Assembly (NCBI GenBank): GCA_004299665.1
Contig: SCQZ01000388.1
Span: 1-5,513, forward strand
Direction: 5' to 3'
DNA: 5,513 nucleotides
Origin: Jatrophihabitans sp.
Lineage (GTDB): Bacteria > Actinomycetota > Actinomycetes > Mycobacteriales > Jatrophihabitantaceae
Below are positions 1 to 5,294 of the stretch, in pieces. The notes below the pieces were generated by a model, which did not search any database, had not been told where the DNA came from, and saw nothing but the letters and a program-made list of their open reading frames with translations. The stretch's first letter is position 1. Each line of letters begins with the position of its first letter. The position numbers and the translations under genes were made by a program.

Positions 1-177
1 AGAGAAGTACGCCATCACCCGCGCCGGCAACGACCGATGCCGCTGCTCGGTCCGACCCGCCGAGGCGACGACCTCATCGACCAGATCCGGCGGGAACACC
101 CGCGTCAACACCCCGACCGAAACCAGATCAGACAACCGGCGATCCGACTCAGGCTTGCGCCACCCCGCTCTCGGCAT
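1..177 (-). CDS. IS4-family transposase, N-terminal fragment (cut by window edge)
   Basis: This is the start of a DDE transposase, which would cut and paste its own insertion sequence. Read on the minus strand from the ATG at 177-175, 59 codons stay open to the window edge. The protein begins MPRAGWRKPESDRRLSDLVS and continues with LTRVFPPDLVDEVVASAGRT, then EQRHRSLPARVMAYFS. This matches, from memory, the N-terminal domain of IS4-type transposases (Nterm_IS4), whose hallmark is a hydrophobic LTxVFPxxLVDEVV block followed by RxRxLPARVMxYF. The catalytic DDE core would lie beyond the window, so intactness cannot be judged. No other start is in frame just upstream. The gene follows pdtaS on the same strand after 45 bp, so read-through from pdtaS could reach it. 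It could also be a decayed copy. Confidence 0.82.
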   Translation of the reverse strand, partial: MPRAGWRKPESDRRLSDLVSVGVLTRVFPPDLVDEVVASAGRTEQRHRSLPARVMAYFS

Positions 178-222
178 GCCACCAAACTACACCGATGTAA
201 GCTTAACTGAACGGTATTGCGG
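178..222. mobile_element. Probable outer end of the IS4-family element
   Basis: These 45 bases lie between the transposase start and the pdtaS stop. They are visibly richer in A and T than the surrounding genes. They should contain the terminal inverted repeat of the insertion sequence, since IS4-family transposase genes begin close to the element end. Visible structure is an eight-base palindrome TAAGCTTA at 198-205, and an inverted pair TTAAC (203-207) and GTTAA (222-226) that runs into the pdtaS stop codon. The exact boundary and any target duplication cannot be fixed, because the other end of the element is outside the window. Confidence 0.5.
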
Positions 223-1746
223 TTAACCCCCGACGCGCGGCCGGGGCGCGAGCGGCATGGTCACGATCGCCTCGGCTCCCGGCCGGGCGCGGCGGAACTG
301 CACGGTGCCGCCCAGTTCGGCCCCCACCAGGGTGCGGACGATCTGCAACCCCAGCCGGTCCTCGGCGTCGGGCCCGAAGCCGTCGGGTAACCCGACGCCG
401 TCGTCCGCCACCGTCACCGTCAAGGTGCCGCGGGCACGCTCGGCGGTGACGGTCACCGATCCGGCGCGGCCGTCCGGGAACCCGTGCTCGAGGGCGTTCT
501 GGACGAGTTCGGCGAGCACCAGCACCAGCGTGGTGGCCACCTCGGCGGGGGTGTCGCCGAACGTGCCGACGCGCACTGCCCGGATCCGGGCACCCATGCC
601 CATCACGTCGGTCAGCATGACCAGCAGCCGGTCCACGATCTCGTCGAACCGGACCAGTTCGTCGATCGAGGACGAGAGCGTCTCGTGCACGAGCGCGATC
701 GACGCGACGCGCCGCATCGACTCCTCCAGCGCGGTGCGGGCCTCCGGGGCGCCGACCCGGCGCGACTGCAGCCGCAGCAGTGCGGCGACCGTCTGCAGGT
801 TGTTCTTGACGCGATGATGGATCTCGCGGATCGTCGCGTCCTTGCTCAGGATCTGGCGGTCGCGGCGGCGCAGTTCGGTGACGTCCTGCAGCAGCAGCAG
901 CGCCCCCAGCGTCTCGCCCCGGGGCCGCAGCGGGATCGCCCGGAACAGGACCGTGGCACCGCCGCCCTCGACCTCGATCGACGCGGGCTGGCCACCGTCG
1001 ATCGCGGCGGCGACCGCGTCGGCCAGATCCTTCGCGTCGAACGGGTCGTCGGCGACCGAACTGGTCAACGCGTCGATGGGTTCGCCCATGACGGTCCCGG
1101 TGATCCCGAGCCGGGAGAAGGCCGACAGCGCGTTCGGGCTGGCGTAGATGATCGTCCCGTCCGGTTCGACCCGCAGCAGGCCGTCGCCCACGCGCGGCCC
1201 GGCGACCTCCTCCTGCCGCTCCGCGCCGGCCGGAAAGCTGCCGTCCGCCACCATCGCCGCCAGGTCGGCGGCGCTTTGCAGGTAGACCAGCTCGAGCTGG
1301 CTGGGGGTGCGCGCGCTCGCCAGGTTCGCGTCCCGCCCGAGCACGGCGACGACGTGGCCGGCGAACCGGACCGGGATCGCCTCGCGGCGGATCGGCAGGT
1401 CACCGTCCCAGTCCGCCTCCACCTCCCGGAAGATGCGTCCCTCCGTCAGCGCCGTGCGCATCGGCGTCGCGCGGTCTCCGTACAGCCGCACGCCGACCTG
1501 GTCGGACTGGTAGGCCGTCGGGCCGGTGGTCGGGCGGCAGGCCGCGACACAGAGGAACCCGCTCGGGCTGCCCTCCCCGCCGGCCTCGTCCGCCGCGGTC
1601 CCGGGTTCGACCGGCACCCACAGCAGCAGGTCGGCGAAGGCGAGGTCGGCGATCAGCTGCCACTCGCCGACGAGCCGCTGCAGGTGGGCGATCTGCGCCT
1701 CGTCGAGGCAGGTGCGCGCAGCGAGCAGCTCGGTGAGGGCCGACAC
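223..1746 (-). CDS. pdtaS: PdtaS-type cytosolic sensor histidine kinase (GAF-PAS-HisKA_2-HATPase)
   Basis: This is a soluble two-component kinase of 507 aa; M. tuberculosis PdtaS is about 500 aa. Its usual partner is PdtaR, an ANTAR-domain RNA-binding regulator encoded elsewhere. No membrane segment is seen. Domains in order: GAF about 1-170; PAS about 185-290 (DGTIIYASPNALSAF at 196-210); HisKA_2 about 300-380 with phosphoacceptor motif EIHHRVKNNLQTVAALLRLQ (His pair 310/311); HATPase_c about 405-505 with N-box ELVQNALEHGF (413-423), G1 box DDGVGLP (448-454) and LGLQIVRTLV (465-474). The GTG at 1746 is chosen because the protein then begins VSALTELLAARTCLDEAQ, which aligns with the recalled mycobacterial N-terminus. 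The open frame continues to 1980, but that would overlap the divergent DUF3311 gene. The ribosome site is weak (GGCAGG, 8 bases before the start). GAF Cys66 and Cys70 match the mycobacterial sensing cysteines. An insertion of about 13 residues precedes them. Confidence 0.93.
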   Translation of the reverse strand: MSALTELLAARTCLDEAQIAHLQRLVGEWQLIADLAFADLLLWVPVEPGTAADEAGGEGSPSGFLCVAACRPTTGPTAYQSDQVGVRLYGDRATPMRTALTEGRIFREVEADWDGDLPIRREAIPVRFAGHVVAVLGRDANLASARTPSQLELVYLQSAADLAAMVADGSFPAGAERQEEVAGPRVGDGLLRVEPDGTIIYASPNALSAFSRLGITGTVMGEPIDALTSSVADDPFDAKDLADAVAAAIDGGQPASIEVEGGGATVLFRAIPLRPRGETLGALLLLQDVTELRRRDRQILSKDATIREIHHRVKNNLQTVAALLRLQSRRVGAPEARTALEESMRRVASIALVHETLSSSIDELVRFDEIVDRLLVMLTDVMGMGARIRAVRVGTFGDTPAEVATTLVLVLAELVQNALEHGFPDGRAGSVTVTAERARGTLTVTVADDGVGLPDGFGPDAEDRLGLQIVRTLVGAELGGTVQFRRARPGAEAIVTMPLAPRPRVGG

Positions 1747-1801
1747 CCCACCAGCCTGCCACGACTCGTTTCGCGCACGGTCTTGGCGCGCAGGGCCGAT
1801 A

Positions 1802-1831
1802 GCGATACGTTGTCGCCTGGTCGGATCGCAA
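1802..1831 (-). promoter_or_regulatory. Candidate pdtaS promoter (weak match)
   Basis: Read on the minus strand, TTGCGA (1831-1826) and TATCGC (1807-1802) are separated by 18 bp. This could serve as -35 and -10 for the housekeeping sigma factor, placing the transcript start roughly 50 bases before the pdtaS GTG. The -10 fits the consensus only in its first three bases. The assignment is tentative, and the same bases take part in the half-site cluster. Confidence 0.25.
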
Positions 1832-1840
1832 TGCGATACG
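1802..1840. promoter_or_regulatory. Cluster of GCGAYA-like half-sites, possible operator
   Basis: The divergent region holds two 15-bp imperfect palindromes. GCGATA-CGT-TGTCGC at 1802-1816 has one arm mismatch; GATCGC-AAT-GCGATA at 1824-1838 has a five-base perfect core. The eight bases GCGATACG also occur exactly twice, at 1802-1809 and 1833-1840, 31 bp apart, close to three helical turns. The cluster ends just before the ribosome site of the DUF3311 gene. A repressor or activator of the transporter operon, perhaps also acting on pdtaS, could bind here. No regulator gene adjoins it in the window, and a chance origin in GC-rich DNA is possible. Confidence 0.35.
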
Positions 1841-1852
1841 CGGAGGTATGCC

Positions 1853-2107
1853 ATGACAGGGACCTCGCCCGAAGCCGCGCCGCCGGTGCCGGCGCGGCGC
1901 AGACCGGTGCCGATGGCACGCAAGATCGCGGCCGGGGTGCTGGTCGCGGTGGCGATCGTCGTCCCGTTGCTCGTCAACACCTACGCGAGCGAGAAGCCGC
2001 GGCTGTGGGGCTTCCCGTTCTTCTTCTGGTACCAGCTGATGTGGGTGCTGATCTCGGCGGCGGTCACCTTCGCCGCGTACCTGCTGATCGAGGGGCGGCG
2101 GCGGTGA
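1853..2107 (+). CDS. DUF3311 small membrane protein, partner of the downstream symporter
   Basis: This 84-aa inner-membrane protein has two predicted helices, about 24-42 (IAAGVLVAVAIVVPLLV) and 55-79. The N-terminal 20 residues are rich in proline and arginine, and the protein ends GRRR. The segment PRLWGFPFFFWYQLMWVLIS (49-68) is the DUF3311 signature as I recall it, with an aromatic GxPFFFWYQ run entering the second helix. Proteins of this family are commonly encoded directly ahead of a sodium:solute symporter and are presumed accessory or small subunits; no biochemical role is firmly known to me. The ATG at 1853 is chosen for a strong GGAGG at 1842-1846 with a six-base spacer. The stop overlaps the symporter start by four bases, so translation is probably coupled. 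Confidence 0.88.
   Translation: MTGTSPEAAPPVPARRRPVPMARKIAAGVLVAVAIVVPLLVNTYASEKPRLWGFPFFFWYQLMWVLISAAVTFAAYLLIEGRRR
2090..2095 (+). promoter_or_regulatory. Ribosome binding site fixing the symporter GTG start
   Basis: GAGGGG lies inside the end of the DUF3311 gene, eight bases before the GTG at 2104. It supports this start for the symporter and the GTGA overlap with the upstream stop codon. Confidence 0.6.
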
Positions 2108-3759
2108 CCGCGGCTGCCGCGCACGGGATCAACGGCGTCCAGCTCGGCGTGGTGGTGTTCTTCTTCGTCGTCGTCAGCATCGGCGGCTTCTTCGCCGCGC
2201 GCTGGAAGCGACCGCAGTCGCTGCACAGCCTCGAGGAGTGGGGGCTCGGCGGGCGCCGCTTCGGGACCGTGGTCACCTGGTTCCTGCTCGGCGGGGACCT
2301 GTACACCGCGTACACGTTCGTGGCGGTCCCGGCCGCGATGTTCGCGCTCGGGTCGGTGAGCGGCTTCTTCGCGGTGCCGTACACGATCGTCGTCTATCCG
2401 CTGATCTTCGTGTTCATGCCCCGGCTGTGGTCGGTCTCGCATCGCAAGGGGTACGTGACCCCGGCCGACTTCGTCCGTGGCCGCTACGACAGCCGGCTGC
2501 TCGCCCTCGCGGTCGCGGTCACCGGCATCGTCGCCACGATGCCGTACATCGCGCTGCAGCTCGTCGGCATCCAGGCGGTGCTGGACACGATCGGCTTCGG
2601 CGGGACGGGGAGCGCCTTCGCCAAGGACCTGCCGCTGATCATCGCGTTCGTGGTCCTGGCCGCCTACACCTACTCCTCGGGCCTGCGGGCGCCTGCGCTG
2701 ATCGCGTTCGTCAAGGACATGCTGATCTACCTGGTGATCATCGTCGCGGTCGTCTACGTCGCGTGGAAGATCGGCTTCGGGAACATCTTCGACGCCGCGC
2801 AGAAGAAGTTCACGACGCCGAACCCGAAGACGCACAAGGTGCCCGGGTCGTTCATCCCGCCGAATCAGCAGTACTGGGCGTACACCACGCTGGCGCTCGG
2901 GTCGGCCATGGCGCTGTTCATGTACCCGCACTCGGTGACCGGAGTGCTCGCCGCGAGGTCCCGGCGGGTAGTGCGGCGCAACGCCGCGATCCTGCCCGCG
3001 TACTCGCTCATGCTGGGGTTCTTGGCCCTGCTCGGCTTCGCGGCCATCTACAGCCACACCTCGGTCATCGGGCAGGACGGCAAGCCGAACGCGCAGCTGG
3101 CGGCCCCGCACTGGTTCGCGCAGGTGTTCCCGAGCTGGTTCGCGGGCGTCGCGCTCGCCGCGATCGGGATCGGCGCGCTCGTACCCGCCGCGATCATGTC
3201 GATCGCCGCCTCCAACCTGTTCACCCGCAACATCTACCGCGACCTGCTGCGCCCGAACGCGACACCGCGGGAGGAGGCGCGCGTCTCCAAGATCGTCTCG
3301 TTGGTCGTGAAGTTCGGCGCGCTCGCGTTCGTGCTGTTCCTCGACCGGCAGAACGCGCTGAACTTCCAGCTGCTCGGCGGCGTGTGGATCATGCAGACCT
3401 TCCTGGCGATCGTCGCGGGGCTGTACACCCGCTGGTTCCACCGATGGGCGCTGCTGCTCGGCTGGGCGGCCGCGATCGTCTACGGAACGGTCGCCGCCTA
3501 CCGGACGCACTCCCCCACCGTGACGCACTTCGCCTCGTCGCTGGCGCCGTTCCCGTTCACCGACACCAAGGTGTACATCGCGGTCTCGGCGATCGTCATC
3601 AACATCGTGGTCTCCGTCGTGCTGACCGCGTTGTTCCGCATCGTGCGCGTGCCGGCGGGCATCGACGACACCGTCGCGGACGACTTCTACTCCGAGTCGG
3701 CGGCCGAGCAGGTGGCGCCGCAGGACGCCCCGTCACTGGCCGGCGAGCGCACCGGCTGA
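2104..3759 (+). CDS. Sodium:solute symporter (SSS family), MctP-like permease
   Basis: This is a 551-aa integral membrane transporter of the SSS family, expected to couple sodium (or proton) entry to uptake of a small solute. About 13 hydrophobic segments are visible: roughly 12-31, 54-78, 84-106, 132-160, 176-192, 205-222, 258-282, 296-316, 345-372, 398-414, 420-441, 447-466 and 489-515. Family features include EEWGLGGRRFGTVVTWFLLG (44-63) entering the second helix, and SIAASNLFTRNIYRDLLRP (366-384), whose Ser366 and Ser370 sit where the Na2-site serines of vSGLT lie. The pairing with DUF3311 and the overall sequence favour the MctP-like monocarboxylate or related organic-acid branch, but the substrate is inferred, not shown. 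The start is GTG with a GAGGGG ribosome site. The hydrophilic C-terminal tail, about 520-551, is acidic and cytosolic or unstructured. Confidence 0.9.
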   Translation: MTAAAAHGINGVQLGVVVFFFVVVSIGGFFAARWKRPQSLHSLEEWGLGGRRFGTVVTWFLLGGDLYTAYTFVAVPAAMFALGSVSGFFAVPYTIVVYPLIFVFMPRLWSVSHRKGYVTPADFVRGRYDSRLLALAVAVTGIVATMPYIALQLVGIQAVLDTIGFGGTGSAFAKDLPLIIAFVVLAAYTYSSGLRAPALIAFVKDMLIYLVIIVAVVYVAWKIGFGNIFDAAQKKFTTPNPKTHKVPGSFIPPNQQYWAYTTLALGSAMALFMYPHSVTGVLAARSRRVVRRNAAILPAYSLMLGFLALLGFAAIYSHTSVIGQDGKPNAQLAAPHWFAQVFPSWFAGVALAAIGIGALVPAAIMSIAASNLFTRNIYRDLLRPNATPREEARVSKIVSLVVKFGALAFVLFLDRQNALNFQLLGGVWIMQTFLAIVAGLYTRWFHRWALLLGWAAAIVYGTVAAYRTHSPTVTHFASSLAPFPFTDTKVYIAVSAIVINIVVSVVLTALFRIVRVPAGIDDTVADDFYSESAAEQVAPQDAPSLAGERTG

Positions 3760-3776
3760 CGAGCGGCCGGCGGCGG

Positions 3777-3791
3777 GCGCCTATTCGGCGC
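3777..3791. terminator. Small GC hairpin between convergent genes
   Basis: GCGCC (3777-3781), a five-base loop TATTC and GGCGC (3787-3791) form a perfect five-pair stem between the symporter stop and the end of rsrA, overlapping the rsrA stop codon. It could act as a weak bidirectional terminator. There is no T-run on either side, the stem is short, and such stems arise easily in GC-rich DNA. Confidence 0.25.
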
Positions 3792-4074
3792 GGTACTCCA
3801 GGTGCGTCGACTCGATCGTCAGCTCGGTGATACGCACCCGGATCCGCTCGTGCAAGCTGGCGGGCGCGTGATCACCGCCGCAGCACCGTGAGATCAGCGC
3901 GCGCACGTCCTGCTCCAGGCCGTACTGCTTCAGGCACGGTGCGCAGCCGTCCAGGTGCTGACGGATCCGGTTCTTCAGGGTCTCGTCGGACTCGTCGTCC
4001 AGGTAGAGGTAGAGGTCCTGCAGGACGTCGTCGCAGTCGATGTTGCCGGGACCGAAGCCGAGACCACCCATCAC
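3781..4074 (-). CDS. rsrA: Zinc-binding redox anti-sigma factor RsrA/RshA
   Basis: This 97-aa cytosolic anti-sigma factor binds SigR and holds it inactive until thiol oxidation forms disulfides, releases zinc and frees the sigma factor. The ZAS motif is intact: Cys14 (NIDCDD), His40, Cys44 and Cys47 in RQHLDGCAPC, plus the Cys64-Cys65 pair (SRCCGGD). With an offset of three, these match Cys11, His37, Cys41, Cys44 and Cys61/62 of S. coelicolor RsrA as I recall them. An N-terminal equivalent of Cys3 is absent. Other family features are LYLYLDDE (21-28) and YGLEQDVRALI (51-61). The start is GTG at 4074, three bases after the sigR stop, or the next codon, ATG at 4071. The GGAGG at 4085-4089 lies 10 or 13 bases away, so both remain possible. 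It is cotranscribed with sigR. Confidence 0.93.
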   Translation of the reverse strand: MMGGLGFGPGNIDCDDVLQDLYLYLDDESDETLKNRIRQHLDGCAPCLKQYGLEQDVRALISRCCGGDHAPASLHERIRVRITELTIESTHLEYRAE

Positions 4075-4077
4075 CGA

Positions 4078-4743
4078 TCACTCGCCTCCGACCGCTGCCG
4101 GGATCAGCCCGCGGTCACGGGCGTAATCGGCCAGCAGGACCTGCAACTGTTTGCGGCCGCGGTGCAGCCGGGACATGACGGTGCCGATCGGCGTGCCCAT
4201 GATCTCGGCGATCTCCTTGTAGGAGAACCCCTCGACGTCGGCGAGGTAGACGGCCAGCCGGAAGTCCTCCGGCAGGGCCTGCAGCGCGTCCTTGACGTCG
4301 GAGTCGGGAAGCCGGTCCAGCGCCTCCATCTCGGCCGAACGCAGCCCGGTCGACATGTGCGACTCGGCGCGGGCGAGCTGCCAGTCCTCGATGTTCTCGC
4401 CGGCGGTCTCCTGCGGCTGACGCTGCTTCTTGCGGTAGGTGTTGATGAAGGTGTTGGTCAGGATGCGGTACAGCCAGGCCTTGAGGTTGGTGCCCTCGGT
4501 GAACTGGTGGAAGGCGGCGAAGGCCTTCACGTAGGTCTCCTGGACGAGATCCTCGGCGTCGGCGGGGTTGCGCGTCATCCGCATCGCGGCGGCGTACAGC
4601 TGATCGACGAAGGGCAGCGCGTCACGCTCGAAGCGCTCCCGCCGCTGCTCGGCCGTCTCCTCCGCCACGACACTCCTCACCTCGACGGACTGCTGCGGCG
4701 AGCGTATCGCGACCGTCGGGCGCTCCAGTACCGCACAGGGCAT
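4078..4743 (-). CDS. sigR: ECF sigma factor SigR/SigH, thiol-oxidative stress response
   Basis: This 221-aa RNA polymerase sigma factor directs the disulfide-stress regulon (thioredoxin, mycothiol and proteolysis genes in relatives). Region 2 spans about 38-109: RFERDALPFVDQLY, RMTRNPADAEDLVQET, then GTNLKAWLYRILTNTFINTY and the basic RKKQRQP. The linker has IEDWQLARAESHMSTGLRSA (118-137), typical of SigR. Region 4 is about 149-204 with the helix-turn-helix YKEIAEIMGTPIGTVMSRLH (175-194). The ATG at 4743 is chosen because it lies 34 bases after the GTT of a consensus SigR promoter and has GGAGAGGAG ending nine bases before it. The open frame continues to an ATG at 4833, but that is upstream of the promoter. 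A second good start, GTG at 4668 with AGGAG four bases ahead, would give a 196-aa form. rsrA follows after three bases. Confidence 0.93.
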   Translation of the reverse strand: MPCAVLERPTVAIRSPQQSVEVRSVVAEETAEQRRERFERDALPFVDQLYAAAMRMTRNPADAEDLVQETYVKAFAAFHQFTEGTNLKAWLYRILTNTFINTYRKKQRQPQETAGENIEDWQLARAESHMSTGLRSAEMEALDRLPDSDVKDALQALPEDFRLAVYLADVEGFSYKEIAEIMGTPIGTVMSRLHRGRKQLQVLLADYARDRGLIPAAVGGE

Positions 4744-4776
4744 GGCGGGTGACTCCTCTCCGGCCTTTCCCGCTGC

Positions 4777-4802
4777 AACCCGGCACGGCGCCGCGGCATT
4801 CC
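4777..4802 (-). promoter_or_regulatory. SigR-dependent autoregulatory promoter of sigR-rsrA
   Basis: On the minus strand, GGAAT (4802-4798) and GTT (4779-4777) are separated by exactly 18 bp. This is the known SigR/SigH promoter consensus (GGAAT, about 18 bp, GTT). Transcription should begin some 6-10 bases further on, giving a leader of about 25-28 bases before the ATG at 4743. This indicates that free SigR raises its own synthesis and that of its inhibitor. Its -35 box lies 15 bp from the divergent ybaK start. Confidence 0.85.
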
Positions 4803-4805
4803 TTG

Positions 4806-4811
4806 TACCGT
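4806..4811 (+). promoter_or_regulatory. Candidate -10 box for a leaderless ybaK transcript
   Basis: TACCGT fits the actinobacterial TANNNT -10 pattern and ends six bases before the GTG at 4818. This is the spacing expected if transcription starts at the GTG itself. No Shine-Dalgarno site other than a G-run touching the start is present, which supports a leaderless message. No clear -35 is seen, and the box lies just outside the sigR -35 element on the other strand. Confidence 0.4.
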
Positions 4812-4817
4812 CCGGGG

Positions 4818-5294
4818 GTGGCCACCGGAACACCCGCGACCGCGCTGCTGGCCAGGCACGGCGTGACGTTCGCGCTGCACCCGTACCGGCACGACCCCCG
4901 CGCCGCGGGGTACGGGGAGGAGGCCGCCGCGGCCCTGGGCGTGGAGCCGTCCCGGATCTTCAAGACCCTCATCGCCACCGTCGACGCACGGCCGGCCTGC
5001 GGCATCGTGCCGGTGGCGGCGCGGCTGGACCTCAAGGCGTTCGCTGCGGCGCTCGGTGGCAAGAGGGCGGACCTGGCCGACGCGGCGGAAGCGGCCCGGA
5101 CCACCGGGTACGTCGTGGGCGGCATCTCGCCGCTCGGGCAGAAGGGCCGGCGGCCGATCGTCCTGGATGACTCCGCCACCGCATTCGCGACGATCTACGT
5201 CTCGGCCGGCAGGCGCGGCCTGCAGGTGGAACTCGCGCCGGAGGTCCTGCTGCGCCTCGCGCCGGCGACCCTGGCTCCTATCGCGACGCGGTGA
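4818..5294 (+). CDS. ybaK: YbaK/ProX-type Cys-tRNA(Pro) deacylase
   Basis: This 158-aa cytosolic editing enzyme belongs to the family that hydrolyses cysteine wrongly attached to tRNA(Pro) by prolyl-tRNA synthetase. Length and sequence match E. coli YbaK closely as I recall it. Visible motifs are HPYRHDPRAAGYGEEAAAAL (21-40), RIFKTLIATVD (46-56) with the conserved catalytic-site lysine Lys49, VPVAARLDLKAFAAALGGK (64-82), the TTGYVVGGISPLGQKGRRP loop (95-113), and FATIYVSAGRRGLQVEL (123-139). The start is GTG at 4818, giving the family's normal N-terminus. A longer frame from 4749 would run through the sigR promoter and has no family match. The gene is divergent from sigR by 74 bases and its 3' end overlaps the convergent hydrolase gene. 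Specificity within the YbaK/ProX/PrdX group is assigned by resemblance only. Confidence 0.92.
   Translation: MATGTPATALLARHGVTFALHPYRHDPRAAGYGEEAAAALGVEPSRIFKTLIATVDARPACGIVPVAARLDLKAFAAALGGKRADLADAAEAARTTGYVVGGISPLGQKGRRPIVLDDSATAFATIYVSAGRRGLQVELAPEVLLRLAPATLAPIATR

Noticed and set aside
1747..1980. N-terminal extension of pdtaS by 78 residues
   Set aside because: It would overlap the divergent DUF3311 gene and its ribosome site, and the extension has no match to the PdtaS N-terminus.
484..2103. Long plus-strand open frame running into the symporter, which would give a 1091-aa protein
   Set aside because: The first 540 codons are antisense to pdtaS, rich in Arg, Asp and Gln, and have no recognisable domain. 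The symporter fold begins only after the GTG at 2104, which has its own ribosome site.
1981..3528. 515-codon minus-strand open frame opposite the symporter
   Set aside because: Its composition is dominated by Arg, Asp, Glu and Gln with no domain. It is the usual antisense shadow of a high-GC membrane protein gene.
2238..3830. 530-codon plus-strand open frame overlapping the symporter in another frame
   Set aside because: It is arginine-rich with no hydrophobic segments or domains; the symporter frame is clearly the real one.
4749..4817. Extension of ybaK to an ATG at 4749
   Set aside because: The extra 23 residues cross the sigR promoter on the other strand and fall outside the family's normal length.
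4744..4833. N-terminal extension of sigR to the ATG at 4833
   Set aside because: This start lies upstream of the SigR promoter, so it is not on that transcript, and it overlaps the ybaK start.
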